Source: Symsagittifera roscoffensis
Lineage: Eukaryota; Xenacoelomorpha; Acoela; Convolutidae
Reading direction: 5' to 3'
Assembly: GCF_963678635.1 (NCBI RefSeq)
Contig: NC_087062.1
Span: 72,755,345 to 72,819,344 of the forward strand
DNA: 64,000 bases
A model generated the notes under the pieces. That model worked only from the letters and a program-made list of their open reading frames with translations, was not told where the DNA came from and did not search any database. This document shows, one piece after another, positions 23,162 through 35,800 of the stretch. The first letter of the stretch is position 1; every line of letters begins with the position of its first letter. Made by a program: the position numbers and the translations under genes.

Positions 23162-23759
23162 TTACATTCTTGTTGATATCAAGTTTAGGTGGATTTTAAG
23201 TAGCTTCCAAAATGGTAGAGTAAATATCTGCAAATAAGAAAGTCTGCAAAAAACGTTTTTGTGTCTCGTTGATCTAATACGTTATTGTTTCACTGAATTG
23301 AATTAATTCTATGATAATTCAAAGTAAATGAATAAGATGATTATTGTTACTCGGTTTCAGCCTCGAATTCACAGCACTGTAAATAGAATCAAAGTGGTAC
23401 AATTTCTTCTCTTTCATGCTTTTGTTCCAAATTTAGTTTTTTTGAAAGCGTAATTTGTGATTGATAAACTGAATAAAGAATCAGTACAAACTGATTCATT
23501 TTTTTGTCAATCCTCTTTTGACAAAAAGAGTGATATGAGATATTAGTTGTATGCCTTTAAACGAGCTTGCAATAGTTCTCATTTTGTGCAATGAAATTCT
23601 TCTTCGTGTGAGTTCCAGTTTTTCTCTTCAATATTTTACTACGTCTTTTTTTGGAGATCGTTTTAGCTCGCCTCGTAGCAAACTTACTAGACATTCGCTG
23701 AAGAACTGAAAATTTTTTTTGACAATGGAGGATGAAAGACTTTTGAAGTTTTGCAAAGA

Positions 23760-24258
23760 TTTCTAAAGAGTATAGAGACATTTTGTATGCTCATCGTCCA
23801 AAAATTTAGATTCTGTTAGTGATGGTTAACAATTTTTTAATGGAATTGAATCGCTGTTTGTGCAATATCTTAGCGAACTAACTGTTGCTGGAGTTAAATC
23901 ATTGAGTAAATGACCATTAGGAAAAGATGTATCATCTTCATACCACCCTTTCAATTGAGATCCTAGACCTAGCTGTTGGCTCAATGTTTCGATTTGTGAA
24001 ACATTTCTCATGACTTGAACAAGAATATGTGTGTATTTTGAAGCTCTATATCTCTTCACATTTTGCTTTGATGAAACAAGTTATGCTTTTATATTTTTTG
24101 TCATCAGTCCCCTGTTTCTTCTAGCAGTAGCCTTTTTTTTTAACAAATTTTTACAATTTGAATTTCTTTCACAAGAGTCATCAAACTTAACAAGTATTTT
24201 GTTCCATGCTTGGAAAGGTTTTCAATAAGTTCAAAATCATCAAAATCAACTCCTGCCT
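23760..24258 (-). pseudogene. packaging ATPase (FtsK/HerA-type), C-terminal part, broken
   Basis: Pieces in family order: FDDFELIENLSKHGTKYL, then RRNRGLMTKNIK. VKRYRASKYTHILVQ follows, then ETLSQQLGLGSQLKGWYEDD with GHLLNDLTPATVSSLRYCTN, and LDDEHTKCLYTL at about 23800-23770. These fit the C-terminal half of the Polinton genome-packaging ATPase. The Walker A part was not found upstream. An overlapping basic frame (23557-23781, ATRRAKTISKKRRSK) may belong to the next gene. Confidence 0.65.
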
Positions 24259-24259
24259 T

Positions 24260-25590
24260 GGATAAATTTTTTTCTTTGTATTTGTCCATGAAGAGGTTGA
24301 TAATGTGACAAAAAAAGTCAATTTTGTCAGATATGGGTGTTCAAATGAGCCACTTTTCAATCAATCAAAAATATGATGCCCTTTTCCAAATGGACCGAAC
24401 TTATGATAAATAACTGGTTCTTTGGTAGAAAATGTTTCATTCTTAGATTTGGAGAAAGTACAATATAACCGAATAAATTTCACAAAACTGCAACCCAAAC
24501 TGTTGTTTCATCTCATGTAGCGGATAACAATATTCGAACGATTGCACATGCTAGTATTAAGTCTATGACAAAAAAATTTGCAAAGGGAAACTAAAAGAGA
24601 TCTATTACACGTACGTCCAAAAACATCCATGATTCTCCCCAGCAAAAACAAAATTTCCCAAATGTATTTGATTGTCACCCATCTCAACTTTGGAATGAAA
24701 AAACTGATAATGATTAAGATTAGATTTTAAAAAAACAAGATAATAAAATTTGATTTATATGATTAACAAAATTTAATTAGAAAATTCGAGACCTTTTTTC
24801 GTATGCAAATGCTTTTCTTTCTTTAATTTTTCTTTCTGCACTTGACAAAATGGGTAATTGCTACACCTCCAATCGTTTTCTTCTTGCCGACGGAATTTTA
24901 CGTTTTTCATAGTTTTTTGCAATAAACTTCGTTTCTCGAACAACAATTTTTTCAATTTTTTTTTCAAGCTCAGTATATTTTTGATAACCACTGCTTCAAT
25001 TGATTTCAAGACTATGCTTCATAGATTGAGATGGTGAGTTTTTTTTGGCAGGAAGAAAGAAATGTCTAACAATTTGTTCCGTTTTATAAACCCCTATTTC
25101 TTTCTTCATTTTGTTTTGAAAACATTCAGAATCCAAAACAACCAGATTCAAGATGATAAATGCTTTTGCTGGAACTTTTGCTTGAAATGACTAAAAATCG
25201 AATAATGCATATACTGATTGAGCAAAAAATTTAGTAAATAAACAAAAAAAGCAACCCATCCACGTGACCTCGAAAATAAGAACTTGGATATCTAGGCAAA
25301 ACCTAACAATAACCAGGTCCCTTATGCGTAGTAGTTTTCACAGATCCAGCTGCATCATATGGAATAGCTTGAAGTCTGTGAAAACTGAAAATTTGTATGT
25401 TTGCAGAAAATAATCCATTCAGGAGTTTCTGGATCCATTTAGACCAACGTAAGAAAGTTTTTGGTCAATTTTTTTTTCAAATGGATTTTTGGGTCCAAAA
25501 CAATACATATACAAAGAAATTAGTTTTTTTTTGTATTTGACGAAAGGTCATATTTAATCAAATCAAAGTTTCTGAAAATTTCATTCAAGT
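24260..25590. other. left core of the element, no gene recognised
   Basis: Minus-strand coding-like pieces exist (e.g. KEPVIYHKFGPFGKGHHIF near 24410, and a Lys-rich frame 24773-25009 with CSNYPFCQVQK), but I cannot name them. Probably decayed element genes. Confidence 0.35.
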
Positions 25591-25910
25591 TTTGGATTTA
25601 TATTTTCTACAGTGCAATCGTGGATAACCATACGAATTTTTTTGAAAGTTTCTGAATGAAACAAAACCCAGGTGGCAAAATCAGCGAATTTAGTGGACCC
25701 ATCACTTTCCTACTGAAATTTTAAATTGTTTTTCTTGTTAAAATAAGTCATATGCAGTTCTCAACAAACATTGAACATTGCAGTTCTCAACAAACGTCAA
25801 GTCTCCCAGTACTTGGGAGAGTTCTTTGTAATCGTTCAAAGTATATTTGGCATAGGCACTTTGCTTCAAGACTTGTTCTCAGGCATCAGCATCGGCTATG
25901 TGTCAAGAAG

Positions 25911-25967
25911 ATGGCATCTGCTATGTGTCAAGCATATCCAACTTTCTATTCGGATTACAATGCATAA
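25911..25967 (+). pseudogene. MCQ protein, truncated copy in X1
   Basis: MASAMCQAYPTFYSDYN then a stop (TGCATAA) where X2 stays open. Family unknown. It is preceded by a local duplication of GGCTATGTGTCAAG. Confidence 0.45.
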
Positions 25968-26454
25968 TCTCATTTTATCTCTGTCTCAGTAAAGTTCTAT
26001 GAAAAGTTCATTGTCACTCGAGTCTACTGTGTATCTAACCACTCATCAATCTGCCCAGTGGAGAATTGCAAGTTCCACTTAGTATTAATCGGATCATCAA
26101 TCGATCAATTTTGCAATTTTTAGATAAACTGTTGACTGTATTTATACCCTAAAACTTTAACAAATACAGAGTTTATTCCAAATTATTTTGATCAGGAAGT
26201 GAAGTTTTCAATCAAATGAACCGTGCAGTCGAGCACACCTTGAAATTTAGAATACTGGAAAAATTCTCCAGTGTTGTAAAAAAAAGCCTGCTGCTAGAAA
26301 AAATCAGAAGACATCCTCTCAGCTCTGCCCAGGAGTTTCCGTCTTATAGACTCTTGGATCAGCCTTTTTGGAAAGGACACGAGAACCTCAAAATTCAAAA
26401 TATGAGTCTTATTTGTTTGAAATTGTTGATTGTTTCATTGATCTTTTTGGTTCA

Positions 26455-26790
26455 AGATGCAAACTTTGATTTTATTTTTTCAAAAATTTTGCAAATATTG
26501 CTTAAAATGTTTTACAAGATGCAAAAATTGTTTTGCTTTTTTTAACAAGTGTCCGAAAAGTTTTATAAATTTTTGAGTTAAATACAATTTTTTCGATTTT
26601 TTTTCAAAAACTATGTATGCAAAAAATGTAGTAATTTTTTTATCATGCTTTCGAAGATTGTTTTTGCAGGATGTTATCGTTGATGTTTGCACGTTTACAA
26701 TGTAAAGGAATGTTTACAATGTAAAAGAAGATTTTACACGATGTTATCGCTGATTTAACTTTTTTTAACAACGTTTGCAAAAAAAAACGT
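26455..26790. repeat. TGCAAA / ACGATGTTATCG motif region (X1)
   Basis: Recurrent AAGATGCAAA, TTTGCAxxxTTTACAATGTAAA and ACGATGTTATCG words between the convergent MCQ and beta genes. Equivalents lie at 29765-30040, 32200-32560, 41380-41560, 45040-45190 and 54420-54560. Confidence 0.5.
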
Positions 26791-27037
26791 TTTCAAAACA
26801 TTTGCCAATTGCAAAATTAGTTTGATTTATAATCCGTGTGCAAAATTGATCCAACAATCTTTCCTATGACTTCTTGCATTATCTTTTCGGTCTTATCTCA
26901 TAAAAGTAAAAAAAATAGATGCAAAAAAATTAAATTACAAAACTTAAGACAACAAATAAATTACTCACAATTCAAAGAGCTGTGGGCAGCTGAAGAGTTT
27001 TGCAAAAGTTTCGAGGGAAGCGCAAAGCTGGATTTGC

Positions 27038-27466
27038 CTAAATCGCCGATTGTTGTCTTGCTGGTTCGCTCTTTGGAATCCTGGGTTCAGAGAACACCTC
27101 ATCCTCTTCGATTGTAACGGGGTTCTCCACTGACCTCTTTTCTTCTCACGGAAAAAGGAAATCGATAACAGCTTGAGCCACATATCTGGAGTCAGGAACT
27201 TCGAGATTTTCCATCCCAACTTGTTCTGCAATCTTTGACATCATTCCCATTGTTTCAAGCTGATTCTCGGTGATGGGAACCTCCTTCAGGTGATTTTCAC
27301 TGAAGTTTCTCCTCATGATTTTCATCATAAGCCATACTTGAATTGGTGCTTCCGTTTGAGCTAAGAAAATCCCTGAAACCGAATCGAGCACCTAAATTTT
27401 CAAAATTTCTGATAAAAACTCCGAGACCGAGCGTTTGAGGTTGTTATTCGGAACGGAGTAGGTCAT
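27038..27466 (-). pseudogene. beta gene, copy in X1
   Basis: Starts CTCAG|AATG, MTYSVPNNNLKRS. After a TAG at the possible intron it continues SVSGIFLAQTEAPIQVWLMM, ENHLKEVPITENQLE and VPDSRYVAQAVIDFLFP. A TGA stands where Y copies have ATG and Z copies TGG, and the same frame then runs on as EEKRSVENPVTIEEDEVFSE. Unknown family. Confidence 0.6.
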
Positions 27467-27620
27467 TCTGAGAAATAAGTTACTCAGTAAAGGAATATGG
27501 AATAAGGGATATGACTGAATTACAGCTGATAGAGGAGCTATTTGACGATAGTTAAAAAGAAAGAAAAATGGTTTTCACTAAAGAGTGAGGGGTACCCTCA
27601 ACTCAGATGGGTGGGATCAA

Positions 27621-27808
27621 CCAATCGGAACAGATTTTTCTGTATATGGACGGTAGTCGTATCAAGTCAGAACTCAGCTTTCTTTTAGGAAAAATTTGAT
27701 AAAAACCGTATCCAATCAGAAATGAAGTTCCATTTAAGGCGTTTTTTACATTTTCCGTTTCCAATCACAAAAATTGTTCAATTATCTTGTGTTGTCGTAT
27801 CCAATCAA
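27621..27808 (-). promoter_or_regulatory. CCAAT-box array upstream of beta (X1)
   Basis: CCAATC at 27621, 27712, 27771 and 27801, the last three inside GTATCCAATCA/GTTTCCAATCA words. They lie 155-335 bases upstream of the minus-strand beta start. The same arrays occur in X2 (about 30217-30404) and X3 (about 33377-33560). CCAATC is the NF-Y core in animals; binding here is inference. Confidence 0.5.
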
Positions 27809-28771
27809 AAAAACTGCACCTTTAAGGACTGAAGTTTTCCAATTATGTAAAACTACACAAATAGGAAAATGCAAAACAAATGACCACTGGGTGTTTGCTG
27901 TAAAAATAAGAAAAACGTTCAAATCAAATAACAAAAAATAATCATAAAATCATCATTTCCTTGTCAACTCATTAGATTTTTTTGAATATAATCAATGAGA
28001 AATTCTTGATTTTCGACTAAATAGTCAAGTTGTTTAATTTTGATGTAAAGTTGAGAGGATAGCTAAAAATTTTTCGAAGCAAATCTTTGGAAAACTTATT
28101 ACAAACCTTATCAAGCAAAAATTTGAATTTAAAAATCTTTAAAGAAACGGAGGAAAAAAGATTTTAGCTGGGGAGTTTTGACAAAATATGGAACCGGGTA
28201 GTGGATAAAAAGAGTCTTTGAAGAATTATCATAAGTCTTTTTTAATAACTTCAAATTTTCCAAAATAGGAATTTCTTTCCTTGTCAAGTGTAACTCAGCT
28301 GTAAATTTAAAGCTTTGTTACTCAATACACGGTTCTTAAAAAAATTCTTCGTTTCACTAAGTTTCTCTGAATGGGCCTTTGCTTAGTCAGTGAGCTCTAT
28401 ATTGGACAACATAAACATTTAAAAAATTGGGAAAAAAGAACGAATCTACATCTATTTCATCAATAAGGAAACCACACGGAACTTTTTTTTCTCCTGTAGA
28501 ATAACCCGAGGCAATTCAAATGTTTTTTAATTGACCTTTTTTCAAATAGTCATATTTTTTCATCCAATAATGCAAGTTTTCTTACGTTTTACCCGGATCA
28601 TCACTCGACCAAACTTTGCGAAGATTGGATAAATATCATTGCTCGGTGATGTTTTGAGTTGAATTCTCGATAGATCAATTGAGGCGACAGTTCATTGTAG
28701 TTACAAATTGACATAACTTATGATCGTTTTATGATAATTTTTGATTGATACAACAATTTATGATGAGTTTT

Positions 28772-31290
28772 TTTTCTACAGTGCAATCGTGGATAACCAT
28801 ACGAACTTTTTTGAAAGTTTCTGAATGAAACAAAACCCAGGTGGCAAAACCAGCGAACTTGTTAGACCCCTTCACTTTGTTACTGAAATTTTAAATTGTT
28901 TTTCTTGTTAAAATAAGTCAATTGCAGTTCTCAACAAACATTGAACATTGCAGTTCTCAACAAACGTCAAGTCTCCCAGTACTTGGGAGATTTCTTTGTA
29001 ATCGTTCCAAGTATATTTGGCATAGGCATTTTGCTTCAAGACTTGTTCTCAGGCATCAGCATCGGCTATGTGTCAAGGTGATGGCATCTGCTATGTGTCA
29101 AGCATATCCAACTTTCTATTCGGATTACAATTCAAAATCTCATTTTATCTCTGTCTCAGTAAAGTTCTATGAAAAGTTCATTGTAACTCTAGACTACTGT
29201 GTATCTAACCACTCATCAATCTGCCCAGTGGAGAATTGCAAGTTCCATTTAGTATTAATCAGATCATCGTTCGATCAATTTTACAAATATTAGATAAACT
29301 GTTGTTTGTATTTATACCCTGATACTTTAACAAATACAGAGTTTATTCCGAAAGATTTTGATCAGGAAGTGAAGTTTTCAATCAAATGAATCGTGCAGTA
29401 AATACACCTTGAAACTTAGAATACTGAAAAAAATCTCCAGTGTTGTAAAGAAAGGCCTGCTGCGAGAAAAATTTAGAAGACATCCTCTCAGCTCTGCCCA
29501 GGAGTTTCCGTCTTATAGACTCTTGGATCAGCCTTTTTGGAAAGGACGCGAGAAGCTCAAAATTCAAAGTATGAGTCTTATTTGTTGAAAAATGTTAATT
29601 GTTTCATTGATCCTTTTGGTTCTGTAAAAATTGAGCCTGTCACTTTTTCGAACAATGATTCAATTTTTGTTTATAAAAATCTTGTCAATGTAATTTCATT
29701 TCAAATTTAAAAAATTATCAACGAAAAAATTCCATAGATTTTTAACATGTGCAAAACTCCTCGCAAGATGCAAACTTTGATTTTATTTTTTCAAAAAATT
29801 TGCAAAAAATTGCTTAAAATGTTTCAGAAGATGCAAAAATTGTTTTGCTTTTTTTAACAAGTGTCCAAAAATTTTCGTGTTTTTTTAAAAACTATGTGTG
29901 CAAAAAATGTAATGATTGTTTTATCATGCTTTCAAAGAATGTTTTTGCACGATGTTATCGTTGATTTATTTTTTTTTTACAATGTCTGCACGTTTACAAT
30001 GTAAAGGAATGTTTACAATGTAAAAAAAGATTTTACACGATGTTCGGAACGGAGTAGATCGCTCTGGGAAATAAGTTACTCAGTAAAGGAATATGGAACA
30101 AGGGATATGACTGAATTACAGCTGAAAGAGGAGCTATTTGACGGTAGTTAAATTGAAAGAAAAATGGTTTTCACTAAAGAGTGAGGGGTACCCTCAACTC
30201 AAATGGGTGAGATCAACCAATCGGAACAGATTTTTCTGTAAATGGAAGGTAGTCGTATCAAGTCAGAACTCAGTTTTATTTAAGGGAAAATTTGATAAAA
30301 AACCGTATCCAATCAGAAAGGAAGTTCCATTTAAGGCGTTTTTTACATTTTTCCGTTTCCAATCTTAAAAATTGTTCAATTATCTTATGTTGTCGTATCC
30401 AATCAAAAAAAACTGCACCTTTAAGGACTGAAATTTTCCAATAATATAAAACTATACAGGTAGGAAAATGCAAAAAAATGACCACTGGGTGTTTGCTGTA
30501 AAAATAAGAAAGACTTTCAAAACAAATAACAAAAATTAATCATAAAGTCAGCATTTCCTTGTGAACTCATTGGTTTTTTTTGAATATAATCAATGAGAAG
30601 TTCTTGATTTTCGACTAAATAGTCAAGTTCTTTGATTTTGATGTAAAATTGAGAGGATAGCTAAAAATTGATGAATTTATCAAAGCAAATCTCTGGAAAA
30701 CTTATTACAGATCTTATCAAGCAAAAATTTGAATTTAAAAATCGTTAAAGAAACGGAGGAAAAAAGATTTTAGCTGGGGAGTTTTGACAAAATATGGAAC
30801 TGGGTAGTGGATAAAAAGAGTCTTTGAAGTATTATCATAAGTCTTTTTTAATAACTTCAAATTTTCCAAAATAGGAATTTCTTTCCTTGTCAAGTGTAAC
30901 TCAGCTGTAAATTTAAAGCTTTGATACTCAATACTCGGTTCTTAAAAAAACTCTTCGATTGAGTAAGTTTCTCTTAATGGGCCTTTGCTTAGTCAGAGAG
31001 CTCTATATTGGACAACATAAACGTCCAAAAAATTGTGAAAAAAGAACAAATCTATATCTATTTCATCAATAAGGAAACCACACGGAACTTTTTTTTCCTG
31101 TAGAATAACTCGAGGCAATTCAAATGTTTTTTAATTGACCTTTTTCAAATAGTCATATTTTTTCATCCAATAATGCAAGTTTTCTTACGTTTTACCCGGA
31201 TTATCACTCGACCAAATTTTGCGAAGATTGGATAAATATCATTGCTCGGTGATATTTTGAGTTGAATTCCCGATAGATCAATTGAGGTTG
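28772..31290. repeat. cassette X2, beta gene deleted
   Basis: Same start as X1 (CTACAGTGCAATCGTGGATAACC). At about 30041, TTTTACACGATGTT jumps straight to CGGAACGGAGTAGATC, removing about 700 bases that include the whole beta gene of X1. CCAAT array at about 30214-30404. Confidence 0.8.
29081..29293 (+). CDS. MCQ-family small protein, 70 residues (X2)
   Basis: Starts MASAMCQAYPTFYSDYN and runs through VTLDYCVSNHSSICPVENCK. It aligns with the 45.5 and 45.8 kb copies over the start (MAxAMCQ-xPxFxSxYN) and the VT-xYCVS block, so the frame has been kept between diverged copies. No recognised family; the middle is mildly hydrophobic. A GAATTGCAAGT in the frame corresponds to a perfect donor GAATTGTAAGT in the 45 kb copies, so a splice there is possible. 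It diverges from the alpha relic of X1. Confidence 0.45.
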   Translation: MASAMCQAYPTFYSDYNSKSHFISVSVKFYEKFIVTLDYCVSNHSSICPVENCKFHLVLIRSSFDQFYKY

Positions 31291-31624
31291 GAGATTTTCA
31301 AAAAAATGAATTGAAATATTTTCAACTGTTATTTTTGCTGACTTTTTCTAAAAAAATCTGAACTCAGTCAAAAAGTTCTCAACTCTTGGTTGACTTCAAT
31401 TGTTTATAAACGGTTTTGTAGAGAAAGATTTTTTATTTTTTTAATGACCTAGAGCTTATTTTGAAAGTTTTTTTAAGAAAGAAGAAATTCCTTGAAAACT
31501 TTTTCTATAATCGCAACCTTGGCTGAGTAACTTTATTTAAATTTAAAAAAACAGCAAACTAACTAAATTTCACAAATTTTTTCCTGAATCTCATCATCTT
31601 AAAGTTAGTTCTGGAGTTTTCGAG

Positions 31625-34440
31625 ACTACTGCGTATCTAACCACTCATCAATCTGCCCAGTGGAGAATTGCAAGTTCCACTTAGTATTAATAAGATCATC
31701 GTTCGATCAATTTTGCAAATAATAGATAAACTGTTGTTTGTATTTATACGCTGATACTTTAACAAATACAGAGTTTATTCCAAAATATTTTGATCAGGAA
31801 GTGAAGTTTTCAATCAAACGAATCGTGCAGTCGAATACACCTTGAAACTTAGAATACTGGAAAAATTCTCCAGTGTTGTAAAGAAATGCCTGCTGCTAGA
31901 AAAATTTAGAAGACATCCTCTCAGCTCTGCCCAGGAGTTTCCGTTTTATAGACTCTTGGATCAGCCTTTTTGGAAAGGACGCGAGAAGCTCAAAATTCAA
32001 AGTATTAGTCTTATTTGTTGAAAAATTTTGATTGTTTCATTGATCCTTTTGGTTCTGTAAAAATTGAGCCTGTCAATTTTTCGAACAATGAGTCAATTTT
32101 TGTTTAAAAAAATCTTCTCAATTTAATTTCATTTCAAATTTAAAAAATTATCAACGAAAAAATTCCATAGATTTTTAACATGTGCAAAACTCCTCGCAAG
32201 ATGCAAACTTTGATTTTATTTTTTCAAAAAATTTGCAAAAAATTGCTTAAAATGTTTCACAAGATGCAAAAATTGTTTTGCTTTTTTTAACAAGTGTCCA
32301 GAAAGTTTTATAAAATTTTGAGTTAAATACAAGTTTTTTCGTGTTTTTTTAAAATCTATGTGTGCAAAAAATGTAATGATTATTTTATCAGGCTTTTTAT
32401 GTTTTTGCACGATGTTATTGTTGATTTAATTTTTTTCACAATGTTTGCACGTTTACAATGTAAAGGAATGTTTACAATGTAATAGAATATTTTACACGAT
32501 GTTATCGCTGATTTAACTTTTTTTTACAATGTTTGCAAAAAAAAACCTTTTTAAAATATTTGCCAATTGCAAAATTAGTTTGATTTTTAATCCGTGCGCA
32601 AAAATGATCCAACAAACTTTCCTATGACTTCTTGCATTATCTCTTCAATCTTATCTCATAAAAATAAAAATATTGGATGCAAAAAAATATAAATTACAAA
32701 ACTTAAGACAACAAATAATTTACTCACAATTCAAAGAGCTGTGGGGCAGCTGAAAATTTTAGCAAGTTCCGAGGGAAGCGCAAAGCTGGTATTGCCTCCA
32801 TCGCCGATTGTTGTCTTGGTGGTTCGCTCAATGGAGTCCCGGGTTCAGAGAACACCTCATCCTCTTCGATTGTAATTGGGTTCTCAACTGATCCCTTTTC
32901 TTCTCACGGAAAAAGGAAATGGATAACAGGTTAAGCCACATATCTGGAGTCAGGAACTACGAGATTTTCCATCCCAACTTGTTCTGAAATCTGTGACATC
33001 ATTCCCATTGTTTCAAGCTGATTCTCGGTGATGGGAACTTCCCTCTGGTGATTTTCACTGAAATTTCTCCTCATGATTTCCATCATAAGCCACACTTGAA
33101 TTGGTGCATCCGTTTGAGCTAAGAAAATCCCTGAAGCTGACTCGACCACCCTAATTTTCAAAATTTCTGATAAGAACTCGACTGAGCGTTTGAGGTTGTG
33201 ATTCGGAACGAAGTAGATCATTCTGCGAAATAAGTTACTCAGTAAAGGAATATGGAACAAGGGATATGACTGAATTACAGCTGAAAGAGGAGCTATTTGA
33301 CGGTAGTTAAATTGAAAGAAAAATGGTTTTCACTAAAGAGTGAGGTGTACCCTCAACTCAAATGGGTGAGATCAACCAATCGGAACAGATTTTTCTGTAA
33401 ATGGAAGGTAGTCGTATCAAGTCAGAACTCAGTTTTATTTAAGGGAAAATTTGATAAAAAACCGTATCCAATCAGAAAGGAATTTCCATTTAAGGCGTTT
33501 TTTACATTTTCCGTTTCCAATCACAAAAATTGTTCAATTATCTTGTGTTGTCGTATCCAATCAAAAAAACTGCACCTTTAAGGACTGAAATTTTCCAATT
33601 ATGTAAAAGTATACAGGTAGGAAAATGCAAAAAAATGACCACTGGGTGTTTGCTGTAAAAATAAGAAAAACTTTCAAAACAAATAACAAAAAGTAATCCA
33701 GCATTTTCTTGTGAACTCATTTGTTTTTTTGAATATAATCGAAGAGAAGTTCTTGATTTTCGACTAAATAGTCAAGTTCTTTGATTTTGATGTAAAATTG
33801 AGAGGATAGCTAAAAACTGATGAATTTCTCAAAGCAATTCTCTGGAAAACTTATTACAGATATTATCAAGCAAAAATTTGAATTAAAAAAAAATCTTTAA
33901 AGAAACGGAGGAAAAAAGATTTTAGCTGGGGAGTTTTGACAAAATATGGAACCGGGTAGTGGATAAAAAAAGTCTTTGAAGTATTATCATAAGTCTTTTT
34001 TAATAACTTCAAATTTTCCAAAATAGGAATTTCTTTCCTTGTCAAGTGTAACTCAGCTGTAAATTTAAAGCTTTGATACTCAATACTCGGTTCTTAACAA
34101 AATTCTTCGATTGAGTAAGTTTCTCTGAATGGGCCTTTGCTTAGTCAGAGAGCTCTATATTGGACAACATAAACATCCAAAAAATTGTGAAAAAAGAACA
34201 AATCTACATCTATTTCATCAATAAGGAAACCACACGGAACTTTTTTTCTCCTGTAGAATAACTCGAGGTAATTCAAATGTTTTTTAATTGACCTTTTTCA
34301 AATAGTCATATTTTTTCATCCAATAATGCAAGTTTTCTTACGTTTTACCCGGATTATCACTCGACCAAATTTTGCGAAGATTGGATAAATATCATTGTTC
34401 GGTGATATTTTGAGTTGAATTCTCGATAGATCAATTGAGG
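31625..34440. repeat. cassette X3
   Basis: Starts inside the X unit at GACTACTGCGTATCTAACCACTC, so the MCQ start is missing; beta, CCAAT array and alpha relic are present. X2 and X3 each end with a segment beginning TTGGAGATTTTCAAAAAAATG, which is also the start of the Y units. Confidence 0.8.
32724..33221 (-). pseudogene. beta gene, copy in X3
   Basis: From MIYFVPNHNLKRS one frame runs to FSAAPQLFEL. It is interrupted by TAA at 32931-32933 (after DSRYVA) and by the same TGA after FLFP as X1. It ends at a strong donor-like GAATT|GTGAGTAA. The first ATG follows TTTCGCAG|A. Confidence 0.6.
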
Positions 34441-35544
34441 TTGGAGATTTTCAAAAAAATGAATTGAATTATTTTCAACTGTAAATTTTGCTGACTTTTT
34501 CTAAAAAAATCTGAAGTCAGTCAAAAAATTCTCAACTCTTGGTTGACTTCAATTGTTTATAAAGGGTTTTGTAGGGAAAGATTTTTTTAATGACCTAGAG
34601 CTTATTTTGAAAGTTTTTTTAAAACGAAGAAATTCCTTGAAAACTTTTTCTATAATCGCAACCTGGGCTGAGTAACTTTATTTACATTTAAAAAAACAGC
34701 AAATTAACTAAATTTCACAAATTGTCTCCTGAATCTCATCATCTTAAAGTTATTTCTGGAGTTTTTATTGGTTAATTTTTTTTTGGATATTTCTAGACCT
34801 TAGCAGATTCAGAAATATCTAGAAGTTAATGAAAAAAATGTTTATAAAATGAATTTTTTTAATTGTAGTTTCTAAAAATTAGAAGATTTTAGAATTTAAT
34901 GAATCATGATTTCAGTTTCTTTGGCGGAAAAATTCTACAATTTTTATAGTTCTACCAAAATTAAATTGTAATGAATTCGTTTGCTCAGCTGTAATGACTT
35001 TTTTATTGCATAAAAAAGCAAAAAAAGCTTTCTTAGCTCTGTCGAGAATCATGCCAGACCCTTGGATTGGCTTTTTTCAAGATATTTGTTAAACGAATCT
35101 AGTCAAAATTAAATTTTTTCCAGCCTGAACAGTTCTCAACATATAAATATATATAGTTTTTATTACGTATTCTAAAAACTCTCTCAAAAAGTTTTGCAAG
35201 TTGTTAGGGAATCTAAAACTTTTTTAAATTGCATGTTTTTTCTTGGTTTTTAAAAAAAATTATGTAAAATTCTAACTTTATTTCTTTATTGAAAAAGCGA
35301 AAAACGCAAAACTTCATGTTAAAACACATGTTGAATTGGAAAACTTCTATATTGATGAGTTTCCTCGCTAATCTCTATGTTAATACATTATTGGTTTACT
35401 ATTGTTTCTGATCAACAGACATGCAAAAATTAGTTGTCTAAAAGAATATTTTTTTCAAAAAAAAAATTGTAGAGATTAATAATTAACTATGCAAGGAAAA
35501 TTGTAAGGACATATTTCGACAAGATGCTACAACTTATTCAATTT

Positions 35545-35800
35545 TTTCTTCAAAACCCGAAAAGTGTTTCGTTATTTTTTTTTCGACAAATGCGAATTTT
35601 GTTTCACTTCTTTCATCAGAATACCAAAAGTGTTTCAAATTTTCAGCAAAATACGAAAAGTGCTTCAGTTTTTTCGACAACATGCGAAAAGTGTTTCAAT
35701 TCTTCTGACAAGATGCGAAAAGTATTCCACGTTTTCCAATAAAATGCGAAAAGTGTTTCACTTTTTTCATCAAAATGCAAAGACTATTTGAAGTTTTTTT
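35545..35800. repeat. TGCGAAAAGTGTTTCA tandem array (Y1)
   Basis: Seven to eight degenerate units of roughly 30-38 bases built on AAxxTGCGAAAAGTGTTTCA followed by a T-run and CxxCA. The core GAAAAGTGTTTC is nearly self-complementary at its ends (GAAA...TTTC). Open frames here are by-products. Confidence 0.7.

Larger units (their letters stand above)
25590..28745. repeat. cassette X1
   Basis: Direct repeat of X2 (28772-31290) and X3 (31625-34440). Order: MCQ gene (+), TGCAAA-motif array, beta gene (-), CCAAT array, alpha relic (-). It begins near TACAGTGCAATCGTGGATAACC and ends near CGATAGATCAATTGAGG. Confidence 0.8.

Noticed and set aside
30138-30368. Plus-strand frame repeated at 33297-33581
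   Set aside because: Lies across the CCAAT arrays and is broken in X1; repeated because the DNA is duplicated, not because it codes.
35524-35791. Open frames with repeated KSVS / KVFHFF words
   Set aside because: Translation of the TGCGAAAAGTG tandem array in several frames.
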